Shown here piece by piece: positions 25,583-32,900 of a stretch of DNA of 32,900 nucleotides (position 1 is the first letter of the stretch; every line of letters starts with the position of its first letter). This DNA is from Kamptonema sp. UHCC 0994. GTDB lineage: Bacteria > Cyanobacteriota > Cyanobacteriia > Cyanobacteriales > Microcoleaceae. The position numbers were made by a program, and so were the translations under genes. The DNA is taken from positions 1 to 32,900 of the forward strand of contig NZ_JARFTR010000020.1 in the NCBI RefSeq assembly GCF_029167235.1. The letters run 5' to 3'. The notes below the pieces were generated by a model. That model was not told where the DNA came from. It made no database searches and saw only the letters and a program-made list of their open reading frames with translations.

Positions 25583-27241
25583 ATGCTGCCAATTATCAGC
25601 AATTCTCCAGTAAAATTTTGGTTCAGCCTCAGCTTGATTGTGGCTACGATTTGCGGATTTTTGGGACTTCTACCAGCTTTTAGCAGTGAATATGTGGTGC
25701 AAGACGATGCGCGATCGCACGTTGTCTGGATGCTCAGATTTCTCGATCTAGAGTTATTTCCTAATGATATCATTGCCAATTATTTTCAATCACTTGCCCC
25801 CAGTGGATACACTGCACTTTATCATTTAATGGCAAAACTTGGCATCAATCCTATTATTTTTAATAAATTGTTACCGACCATGTTAGGATTGATAACTACC
25901 ACCTACTGTTTTGGGGTTTGTTTGCAGATATTGCCAGTTCCCGCTGCGGGTTTCCTAGCAACGCTGCTGCTTAATCAAAATTTGTGGTTGAAAGATGATT
26001 TGGTTTCGGCGACACCGAGAGCATTTTTTTATCCTCTATTTATGGCATTTTTATACTATTTACTGCGACCTAATTTGTTAGGTGTCGGAGTTTCTATCGC
26101 ACTTTTAGGAGTTTTCTATCCTCAAGGTGTACTAATATGTGCTGCCGTCTTAATTTTACATTTTATTCGCTTTCCTGTCAACAAAATTAATTATAAATTT
26201 CTCCTTACAACTTTGGGAATTGCCGCAGCAGTGCTGTTACCTTACGCTTTAAATTCCTCACAATTTGGTTCAGTAATAACAGCAGCAGAAGCAAGAAAGC
26301 TACCTGAATTTTGGCCAGGAGGGAGAGCATCTTTTTTTACTAATAACCCTTGGGATTTTTGGATAACAGGCGATCGTTCCGGCTTTTTCCCCCGCGAATG
26401 GCTATCTAAGTTGCTACTCCCCCCCCAAGTTTGGGCAGGATTATTATTGCCAATAATATTAAAATTTTCTTCTGACTTTCCATTGGCAAAAAAAATCACT
26501 AGCCGCATGATAATATTGCCAGAATTAGCACTTGCCTCAACAGGAGTATTTTTTGCTGCTCACGCTTTAGCGTTCAAACTGCATCATCCTAGCCGATATA
26601 CACAGCATAGTTTAAGAATGTTGATGGCTCTAGCAGGTGGGATCGCGATTGCCATCATTATAGATGCGATTTTCCACAAAATTAAACTTCCATTTCTTGC
26701 ACTTTTTGTTTTACCTTTAGTCTTAATTTATCCTAGTTTAACTAATAGCTTTCCAGTAACTAATTATATAATTGGTCAAGTCCCAAGCCTGTATAATTTT
26801 TTGAGCAAGCAACCTAAAGATACGCTCACAGCATCTTTAGCTATAGAAGCTAACAATCTGCCAGCTTTTGCTAAACGCTCAATTTTAGTAGGCTCAGAAT
26901 ATGCTTTACCTTACCACAAGCTATACTATGCGGAAATAAATCAGCGTGCTAATGATTTAATTAAAGCTCAATACAGCCCTAATTTAACCGAAGTGCAAAG
27001 CTTTATTCAAAAGTATGGCATAGATTTCTGGCTCTTAGACTCGGAAGCCTTGACTCTTGAGTATGTCAATAAAAATCATCGCATCAGACAGTTAAACCCA
27101 GGGGCGGCGGCTGAGGTTAAAGCAAGTCTGGAAAAAGGAACTATACCCGCCTTGTCAAAAGTAACAAATCGTTGTATTGTTTTAACAGCTAAAGATTTAA
27201 TACTACTTAAAGCTAAATGTATTGAAAAAATTACTGCTTAA
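25583..27241 (+). CDS. GT-C-like polytopic membrane protein, paralogue B
   Basis: This is a 552-residue relative of the proteins at 21120 and 27279, with the same order of membrane segments and the same blocks: FSSEYVVQDDARSHVVWM with FPNDIIANYFQ near the start, QPKDTLTASLAIEANNLPA, and KYGIDFWLLDSEALTLEYV near the end. It is the most divergent of the three and has a shorter loop before the soluble tail. I chose the ATG at 25583: GAGGA lies 10 bases upstream, and the resulting start aligns with the other two paralogues just before the first membrane helix. The longest frame starts at TTG 25541, but it has no ribosome site and adds a charged 14-residue extension. Function is inferred to be extracytoplasmic sugar transfer. 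It shares its promoter region with the family 2 gene. Confidence 0.83.
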   Translation: MLPIISNSPVKFWFSLSLIVATICGFLGLLPAFSSEYVVQDDARSHVVWMLRFLDLELFPNDIIANYFQSLAPSGYTALYHLMAKLGINPIIFNKLLPTMLGLITTTYCFGVCLQILPVPAAGFLATLLLNQNLWLKDDLVSATPRAFFYPLFMAFLYYLLRPNLLGVGVSIALLGVFYPQGVLICAAVLILHFIRFPVNKINYKFLLTTLGIAAAVLLPYALNSSQFGSVITAAEARKLPEFWPGGRASFFTNNPWDFWITGDRSGFFPREWLSKLLLPPQVWAGLLLPIILKFSSDFPLAKKITSRMIILPELALASTGVFFAAHALAFKLHHPSRYTQHSLRMLMALAGGIAIAIIIDAIFHKIKLPFLALFVLPLVLIYPSLTNSFPVTNYIIGQVPSLYNFLSKQPKDTLTASLAIEANNLPAFAKRSILVGSEYALPYHKLYYAEINQRANDLIKAQYSPNLTEVQSFIQKYGIDFWLLDSEALTLEYVNKNHRIRQLNPGAAAEVKASLEKGTIPALSKVTNRCIVLTAKDLILLKAKCIEKITA

Positions 27242-27246
27242 ATTTA

Positions 27247-27278
27247 CACAACTAACAACTAAAAACTAACAACTAACA
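27247..27278. repeat. AACAACTA-type short tandem repeat before paralogue C
   Basis: About four units of the AACAACTA/AACTAACA type fill the whole gap between paralogue B and the ATG of paralogue C. The same repeat flanks the element at 14063-14255. Confidence 0.85.
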
Positions 27279-29051
27279 ATGTTAATCACAAGCTTACAAA
27301 AATTCTTGACTGCCCCACTTGAAAAAACATCGCGATCGCGAGTGATATTTTGGTTAAGTTTAAGCCTCACATTTGCTGCACTTTATGGCCTTATGGGCTT
27401 CAAAGAAGCCTTTGGTAGCGAGTACGTTGTGCAGGATGATGCGAGACAGCACGTATTCTGGATCATGCGATTTATCGATCCGAGTTTATTTCCCAACGAT
27501 CTAATTGCCGATTATTTTCAAGCTGTTGCCCCCGCAGGCTACAAAATAGTTTATAAGGTAGCCGCGATGGCAGGGATTAATCCCCTTTTATTTCATAAAA
27601 TCTTACCGATGATATTAGGATTAATTTCTACCTACTACTGTTTTAGCATCTGTCTAGAAATGTTGCCAGTGCCAATGGCTGGATTTATTGCTGCCTCGGT
27701 ATTGAATCAAAGTATGTGGATTACAGATGATTTGGCTTCAGCGACACCTAGAGCTTTTCTCTATCCAATATTTCTGGGATTTTTATATTATTTGCTGCGC
27801 GTTTCACTGTTACCGTGTTTGGCAACAATTGCCCTAATAGGACTATTTTATCCTCAATATGTATTCATTGCCTGTGGCATTTTAATTCTAAGATTGTTCC
27901 ACTGGCAAGATGGCAGTTTGCGGCTATCAACGGATCGCAATAATTACCTATTTTGCGGCACAGGCTTGGGAATTTCCTTTTTAGTAATGTTACCTTTTGC
28001 CTTAAATTCTTCTAAATTTGGCCCCACAATTACAGTGGCAGAAGCGAGGCAATCGCGGGAGTTTTTACCAGGGGGACGCATCCCATTTTTTGAACTTCAT
28101 CCTAAAAGTTTTTGGTTTACAGGTAAAGGTACTGGGATGTTTTCTAAGTCATTATTTACGCCTGTAACTCACTGTGCGGGGCTTCTGTTTCCATTCCTGC
28201 TGCCATTTGCCTCTACATTTCCTTTGGTAAAACAGATTAAAAGCAGTATCTGGCTTTTACTTCAGCTATTATTAGCATCACTGACAATGTTTTTTCTAGC
28301 TCATGCTGTGTTATTTAAGCTGTATGTTCCTAATAGATATACCTCCTACAGTTTTCGCATAATAATTGTTTTTATGACAGCGATTGTACTAACTTTAATC
28401 ATAGATGCGGCGTTACAATGGGCATCAGGAACAGAGGCAAAACTTTTAATTCAAGATTCACCCTCTTTATCCCCAATTATTAAGGGGAAAAGCAAAATCA
28501 AAACTCAAATTGCATTAGGCATCACAGGGGTAATTGCTATTTTAGTTCTCCTCTATCCTTGCTTTGTTCCAAATTTCCCTAGAGTCGGTTATAAAACTGG
28601 GAGAATGCCAGCTTTGTATGAGTTTTTTCAGCAGCAACCTAAAGATACTTTAATTGCATCTCTATCTGAAGAAGCGAATTTTTTACCGACTTTTTCCCAA
28701 AGGTCTATTTTAGTTGGCAGGGAATATGGGATACCCTATCAAGTAGGCTTTTATCGCCAATTTCGAGAGAAGGCTCTTAGGCTGATTCGCGCTCAGTATA
28801 GTCCTGATATTGCAGTAGTAAAAAACTTCATTAATCAGTACGGGATTGATTTTTGGATGTTGGAGAAAAATGCTTTGACTCTTGATTATGTGGAGAAGTA
28901 TGATTGGTTGGAAAACTTTGATGCAACTCCAGAAGTTGTTAATTCCCTTAAGCAGGGGAAAACTCCAATTTTAACACAGTATATGGAACGCTGTGCTGTT
29001 TTTCAAAACGAGAGTTTAGTGGTTTTAGCAGCATCTTGTATTGCGAAATAA
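27279..29051 (+). CDS. GT-C-like polytopic membrane protein, paralogue C
   Basis: This is the third paralogue, 590 residues, closest in sequence to the one at 21120: FWLSLSLTFA in the first helix, FGSEYVVQDDARQHVFWI and FPNDLIADYFQ after it, and QQPKDTLIASLSEEANFLP and QYGIDFWMLEKNALTLDYV in the soluble tail. About ten membrane segments are present. Between IIDAA and the next helix it carries about 16 more residues than A (SPSLSPIIKGKSKIK region, DNA 28438-28502), which looks like an inserted repeat. Its ATG directly follows a short tandem repeat, with no Shine-Dalgarno, so it may be read through from paralogue B 37 bp upstream. It ends 37 bp from the stop of the c-di-GMP gene. Function is inferred as for paralogue A. 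Confidence 0.85.
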   Translation: MLITSLQKFLTAPLEKTSRSRVIFWLSLSLTFAALYGLMGFKEAFGSEYVVQDDARQHVFWIMRFIDPSLFPNDLIADYFQAVAPAGYKIVYKVAAMAGINPLLFHKILPMILGLISTYYCFSICLEMLPVPMAGFIAASVLNQSMWITDDLASATPRAFLYPIFLGFLYYLLRVSLLPCLATIALIGLFYPQYVFIACGILILRLFHWQDGSLRLSTDRNNYLFCGTGLGISFLVMLPFALNSSKFGPTITVAEARQSREFLPGGRIPFFELHPKSFWFTGKGTGMFSKSLFTPVTHCAGLLFPFLLPFASTFPLVKQIKSSIWLLLQLLLASLTMFFLAHAVLFKLYVPNRYTSYSFRIIIVFMTAIVLTLIIDAALQWASGTEAKLLIQDSPSLSPIIKGKSKIKTQIALGITGVIAILVLLYPCFVPNFPRVGYKTGRMPALYEFFQQQPKDTLIASLSEEANFLPTFSQRSILVGREYGIPYQVGFYRQFREKALRLIRAQYSPDIAVVKNFINQYGIDFWMLEKNALTLDYVEKYDWLENFDATPEVVNSLKQGKTPILTQYMERCAVFQNESLVVLAASCIAK

Positions 29052-29088
29052 TGAGGCAAAGTTACATAATTTCAGCAATACCTACTTA

Positions 29089-32000
29089 CTAACAAGCCAA
29101 CTTCTCTTCAAAAGTCAGAGATTTGGTTGGAAACTCCCCCAAAACTTCCTCCTCACCCCCCGAAACTATTAAATGAAAAGGCTGAGGCTTTCCCAAATAA
29201 TACCCCTGGGCATAATCTACCCCAAGTTCTTTCAGCTTTTCCAGAACAGCTTCATTTTCCACATATTCAGCAATAGTTTGAATCCCCATCACATGACCAA
29301 TGCGATTAATAGCCTCCACCATTGCTAAATCAATCGGATTATCCACAATATTTTTCACAAAATTGCCATCAATCTTAACGAAATCAACAGGCAAACTTTT
29401 CAGATAAGCAAAAGAAGACATCCCACTACCAAAATCATCTAGAGCAAACCAGCAGCCCAACTCCTTAAGTCTTCTAATAAAATTCGCCGCCTTACTTAAA
29501 TTAGCAATAGCTAGAGTTTCAGTAATTTCCCAACAAATTGCCTCTGGTGGTATCTTGTATATAGTAAACTGCTCGTGCAAGAAATCAATAAACTGATCGT
29601 CATTAATACTAGCCCCCGACAAATTAACAGAATACAGCGAATTAACATTTTGGCGACCCCCCTTACCAAGAGTAGAAAAAGGGAGATTAGATTTTAAATT
29701 TTCTTGTTTGTGCATCACAAAACTAGGAGCATTTTGCAAATAACCAAACAAAGTACGGATTACCCAACGGTCAATCGAGTGCATCAAATTATAGCGTTCA
29801 GCCGCAGGAATAAAAGCCATAGGTGATACAATTTGACCTTTCTCATCTCGAAGACGGAGAAGAATTTCACAGTGTTCTGGACTACCTTTGGTATTAATTA
29901 AAGGAACAATCGGCTGACAATAAATGCTAAACCAATTCTCTTCTAAAGCTTGATTAATTCGGACAGCCCACTGAGTTTCCCCTCGCTGTTTGGCCAATTC
30001 GAGATCGCCAATTTGGTAAACCTGAATGCGGTTGCGGCCTTTATCTTTAGCTGCATAGCAAGCAACATCCGCCGCACTCAAAACACAAGAACTCGATGTT
30101 GCATCCACATTAATTTCCACCATGCCAATACTGACACCAATTAAAAAAGTTTTGTCTTGCCACCCAAACCGGAAACTCTGAATAGAGCGTAACAAAGACT
30201 CCGCAGCATTCAATCCTTGTTCTAAAGGACAATGATAGAGCAGCACAGCAAATTCATCCCCACCGAGGCGAGCAAGAGTATCAGTTTTACGAATCTTACT
30301 CTTAAAAAGATCGCTCACTTGCCGCAGCAGTTCATCGCCAGCAATATGACCGCAAGTATCATTAACAATTTTAAAGCGATCGAGATCCAAATAGAGCAAA
30401 ATATGCTCTTCATTCAGATTTTGGGCTCCTAAAATAGCCTGTTCCAACTGATACTCAAATTCACGACGATTCACTAAACCCGTCAGAGCATCATGAGTTG
30501 CTTGCCAAGATAGTTGGCGGGCCTGAGTGCGAACCTGAGTAACATCTCGAAAAACAACTACTGCCCCAATAATTTGACCATCGCTGGTATGAATCGGGGC
30601 AATGGAATGATCGATCGCAAACTCGCGGCCAGATCTAGCAATCAAAATACCATTGTTTGTCTGGTCAACAATCCGATCCTCAAGCAATGCTATCTGAGTG
30701 ATATTTTCCATCGGTGCACGAGTGGTTTCATTCACAATCCTCAGCACCTTAGCTAGCAGTAAACCTTTAGCTTCAGCCGTTGACCAACCTGTAAGTTTTT
30801 CGGCAACTGGGTTAAGAGAAGAAATGCGACCTGCGGCATCAGTTGTAATTACACCATCCCCAATCGATTGCAGCGTCACCTGAGCAAGTTCTTTTTCCTC
30901 AAAAAGTGCCTGTTCCATCTGTTTGCGATCTGTAACATCCCGCTGTACAGAGACCCAATGAGTTAAAATTCCCTGCTCATTAGTTACGGGTACGCTATTA
31001 AGCTCTACCCAATAAATCGAACCATCTTTGCGATAATTTATCAATTCAATTCGTAATGCTTCTCGCCGCAAAAACGCTCTGCGAATTTTAGCGATTTGGG
31101 CAAGATCGCTAGCTGGCCCTCGTAAACAATTAGGCGTTTTACCCACAATTTCTTCAGGGCGATAACCCGTCATCTGAGTAAAAGCTTCGTTGACATAAAC
31201 TATAGTCGGATCTGAAGCATCGGAAAATCCCCCATCCATAATTACAATCGCATCATTAGCACTGACTACGCAAGATTCTAGAAGCCGGAGGCGCTGTTCT
31301 GCCCGTTCGCGAGTAGTCATTTCGCTTTCTAGCTGTGCGTTAGCCAAACTTAAGGAAGCGATCGCACTTTTTAGTTCGCTAGTCCGTTGTTCCACTGCCA
31401 AATGCAAGGCATCAATAATGCCCGACATTTCCATCGGATCGAGGACGCGCAGCAAATTAGTCTGAGTGATAATTCCTAACAGTTCTCCTTGAGTTCCTGC
31501 TACTACTAATCGCCGCACATAACGCTGCTGCATTTCTTGATGAGCCACCCAAAGCGAATCTTCTGGTCTGAGAGAAAATAGCGGCGTACTCATCACCGTC
31601 TGAGCCTCTACCTGAGACAAATCTAGCTCTAGGGCCTGAAACTGCACGATATCTCGTTCTGTCACCATTCCAATTGGAATAGGGGGGTTAGTTTTGACGG
31701 GAAAAGGGTAGATGCTTCGCTTGAGATTCGGCAATTCAGCAGCTTTTTCCTCACTTTCCATCTCTTTTGCAATTACGATACAGCTCACCCGGTTTTCCGC
31801 CATCAACTGAGCTAAACTCAGCACTGAAGCAGTAGGAGAAGCTTGAATTACATCCAGCGCCATCACTTCTTCAACACTTCGCATCTTTAGAATATTTGCT
31901 GGTTGCAACATCGCTTTGCGAATGCTTTCTGGCGTGACAACTCCTACGAGTTCACCTTTAAGATTTAATATTGGCAAGTGACGAATTTGATGTTGGCGCA

Positions 32001-32433
32001 GCAATATTAATGCTGTGAAAACATCCCGATCCTTAGATTCTACAAGAGTGATAACTGGCTGACTCATGACTTCGGCAACCGTAGTTCCTCTTAATTTCTG
32101 GCCAGAAGCAATCCGTTGGACAAGATCCCGTTCAGTGAAAATCCCTTTTAAAATTGAAGGTTTAGAAAATTCTGGCGAGGAGTCTTCTATGATAAAAACG
32201 CAGCCCGCTCTAGATTCTCCAATTATGGGTGCGGCGAGAGATCGGGATACCCCTGTTGTTTGAGGATTAAGAGGTAAAGAAGGAATATCTTGACCTACGG
32301 GGCAACTGCTGTGAATCTGGCCCATGAGTGTAACCACTTCTATTAATGGTGTATTCGGCGCAACCGCTAACGGAAAGCGATCTATAACTTGATCTAAGGT
32401 TGGCAGATACATTGGGGAATCATTTTTTTGCAT
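29089..32433 (-). CDS. CBS-PAS-GGDEF-EAL cyclic-di-GMP signalling protein
   Basis: The 1114-residue cytoplasmic protein senses small ligands and makes and/or breaks c-di-GMP. Order: four CBS motifs (about 15-335), a coiled linker, PAS (about 380-505), a second PAS (about 510-635), GGDEF (about 640-805) and EAL (about 820-1090). The GGDEF motif is intact (724-728) with an RKTD inhibitory site (715-718), so cyclase activity with product feedback is likely. In the EAL domain the signature reads EIL (856-858), but the other catalytic residues look present (SVNLSG, EITE, DDFGSG, VKIDG, IAEYVE). About 20-25 extra residues (around 909-932) interrupt it before SVNLSG. I chose ATG 32433 because AAAGGT lies 9 bases upstream and MQKNDSPMYLPTLDQ is a plausible N-terminus. 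The frame extends to 32532 without ribosome sites. The CBS motifs may bind adenine nucleotides, linking it to energy state. Confidence 0.94.
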   Translation of the reverse strand: MQKNDSPMYLPTLDQVIDRFPLAVAPNTPLIEVVTLMGQIHSSCPVGQDIPSLPLNPQTTGVSRSLAAPIIGESRAGCVFIIEDSSPEFSKPSILKGIFTERDLVQRIASGQKLRGTTVAEVMSQPVITLVESKDRDVFTALILLRQHQIRHLPILNLKGELVGVVTPESIRKAMLQPANILKMRSVEEVMALDVIQASPTASVLSLAQLMAENRVSCIVIAKEMESEEKAAELPNLKRSIYPFPVKTNPPIPIGMVTERDIVQFQALELDLSQVEAQTVMSTPLFSLRPEDSLWVAHQEMQQRYVRRLVVAGTQGELLGIITQTNLLRVLDPMEMSGIIDALHLAVEQRTSELKSAIASLSLANAQLESEMTTRERAEQRLRLLESCVVSANDAIVIMDGGFSDASDPTIVYVNEAFTQMTGYRPEEIVGKTPNCLRGPASDLAQIAKIRRAFLRREALRIELINYRKDGSIYWVELNSVPVTNEQGILTHWVSVQRDVTDRKQMEQALFEEKELAQVTLQSIGDGVITTDAAGRISSLNPVAEKLTGWSTAEAKGLLLAKVLRIVNETTRAPMENITQIALLEDRIVDQTNNGILIARSGREFAIDHSIAPIHTSDGQIIGAVVVFRDVTQVRTQARQLSWQATHDALTGLVNRREFEYQLEQAILGAQNLNEEHILLYLDLDRFKIVNDTCGHIAGDELLRQVSDLFKSKIRKTDTLARLGGDEFAVLLYHCPLEQGLNAAESLLRSIQSFRFGWQDKTFLIGVSIGMVEINVDATSSSCVLSAADVACYAAKDKGRNRIQVYQIGDLELAKQRGETQWAVRINQALEENWFSIYCQPIVPLINTKGSPEHCEILLRLRDEKGQIVSPMAFIPAAERYNLMHSIDRWVIRTLFGYLQNAPSFVMHKQENLKSNLPFSTLGKGGRQNVNSLYSVNLSGASINDDQFIDFLHEQFTIYKIPPEAICWEITETLAIANLSKAANFIRRLKELGCWFALDDFGSGMSSFAYLKSLPVDFVKIDGNFVKNIVDNPIDLAMVEAINRIGHVMGIQTIAEYVENEAVLEKLKELGVDYAQGYYLGKPQPFHLIVSGGEEEVLGEFPTKSLTFEEKLAC

Positions 32434-32900
32434 GGTTAGTTTACCTTTAGGTTCGCTTATGGCTTGCAGCATTAAAGAAAGGTGCAGCCTCTTTCTCGGC
32501 AGCTCGTGTGTTTTATGAGAACCTTGCTGCAAAGACCTGAATTAAAGTTTTTTGTAAAAATCCACCCTGTTATCTGGTTTGAAGTCGAACTGATGCCTAG
32601 CTTTACGCACAGAATCATGACTCCTCCAGTCTGTATTGAATTAGGAGAGTATCTAAATTTTCCCTGCAAATGTTAACGAAGTGTGAAAATTTAATAAAAA
32701 ATAATTTTATTCTGTTATTAGAACTAAATTATAAGGCTTAATTATAGTTCTTTGTCTTTATTTTCAGGAAATCTTATTATTTTCTATCTCAAAAGGTAGA
32801 TGCGGGGAATCTATTGGTATGAAATTCACCAAGACGGACAGAGCAATTTCTATTACTTTGAGACTCACGTAACGCCGCCTTCTAGGCGGTAAGATACCGC
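32434..32900. other. AT-rich region upstream of the c-di-GMP gene
   Basis: About 435 bp without a convincing gene precede the palindrome at the window end. It should hold the promoter for the CBS-GGDEF-EAL gene on the minus strand. An imperfect inverted repeat AGAACTA...TAGTTCT lies at about 32720-32752. A 64-codon plus-strand frame at 32482-32676 has no recognisable features and I do not call it. Confidence 0.55.
32869..32900. repeat. Palindromic repeat, copy 5 (cut by window end)
   Basis: The left arm starts GTAACGCCGCCTTCTAGGCG, identical to copy 4, and the right arm begins TACCGC before the window stops. The loop is one base shorter than in copy 4. Confidence 0.85.

Noticed and set aside
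32482-32676. 64-codon plus-strand frame upstream of the c-di-GMP gene
   Set aside because: No ribosome site or recognisable feature, and it lies in the probable promoter region of the opposite gene.

Overview
The window looks like chromosome of a filamentous cyanobacterium, probably of the Oscillatoriales (Microcoleus/Oscillatoria/Kamptonema-like). I infer this from many GCGATCGC (HIP1) octamers, moderate-to-low GC, short tandem repeats such as CCCCTAG, GTTAAC and AACAACTA between genes, several families of palindromic intergenic elements, and the style of the genes (PAS/GAF/cyclase, CBS-GGDEF-EAL, Uma2, GatB, TrpE, SUI1). No rRNA, tRNA, CRISPR array, transposase or phage gene was seen.

Positions 60-8353 (minus strand) form a tight signalling operon. 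Reading in its own direction, it encodes a coiled-coil protein, a 1024-residue membrane protein (helical repeats, a Roadblock/longin-like domain, one membrane segment, two BON domains, an OmpA peptidoglycan-binding domain), a small Ras-like GTPase, a PAS histidine kinase and a PAS/GAF adenylyl cyclase. The kinase and cyclase share the same N-terminal module. This is the best candidate for a poorly described system: a GTPase switch physically tied to the cell wall and to two signalling outputs.

Positions 8685-18908 are mostly housekeeping and accessory genes: gatB, a family 4 glycosyltransferase, an O-antigen ligase/polymerase-like membrane protein, a SUI1/eIF1-like factor, recR, a Uma2 nuclease, a PhzF-like protein, trpE and one unknown gene. 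The spaces between them hold most of the repeats. These include an 86-bp palindromic element, longer elements ending in GTCATTGCGAGC, and tandem arrays. A clear Rho-independent terminator sits at 10667-10700, far from any gene that would need it.

Positions 19172-29051 begin with an M48 metalloprotease. Then follows a membrane glycosylation-like cluster: a YbhN/LPG-synthase-type flippase-like protein, three paralogous large membrane proteins of GT-C character, a family 39 glycosyltransferase and a DPM/GtrB-like family 2 glycosyltransferase on the opposite strand. Together they suggest polyprenyl-phosphate-sugar synthesis and transfer of sugars outside the cytoplasm. The acceptor is unknown.

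Positions 29089-32433 (minus strand) encode a CBS-PAS-GGDEF-EAL protein for cyclic-di-GMP turnover. The window both starts and ends in a copy of the same palindromic repeat family.
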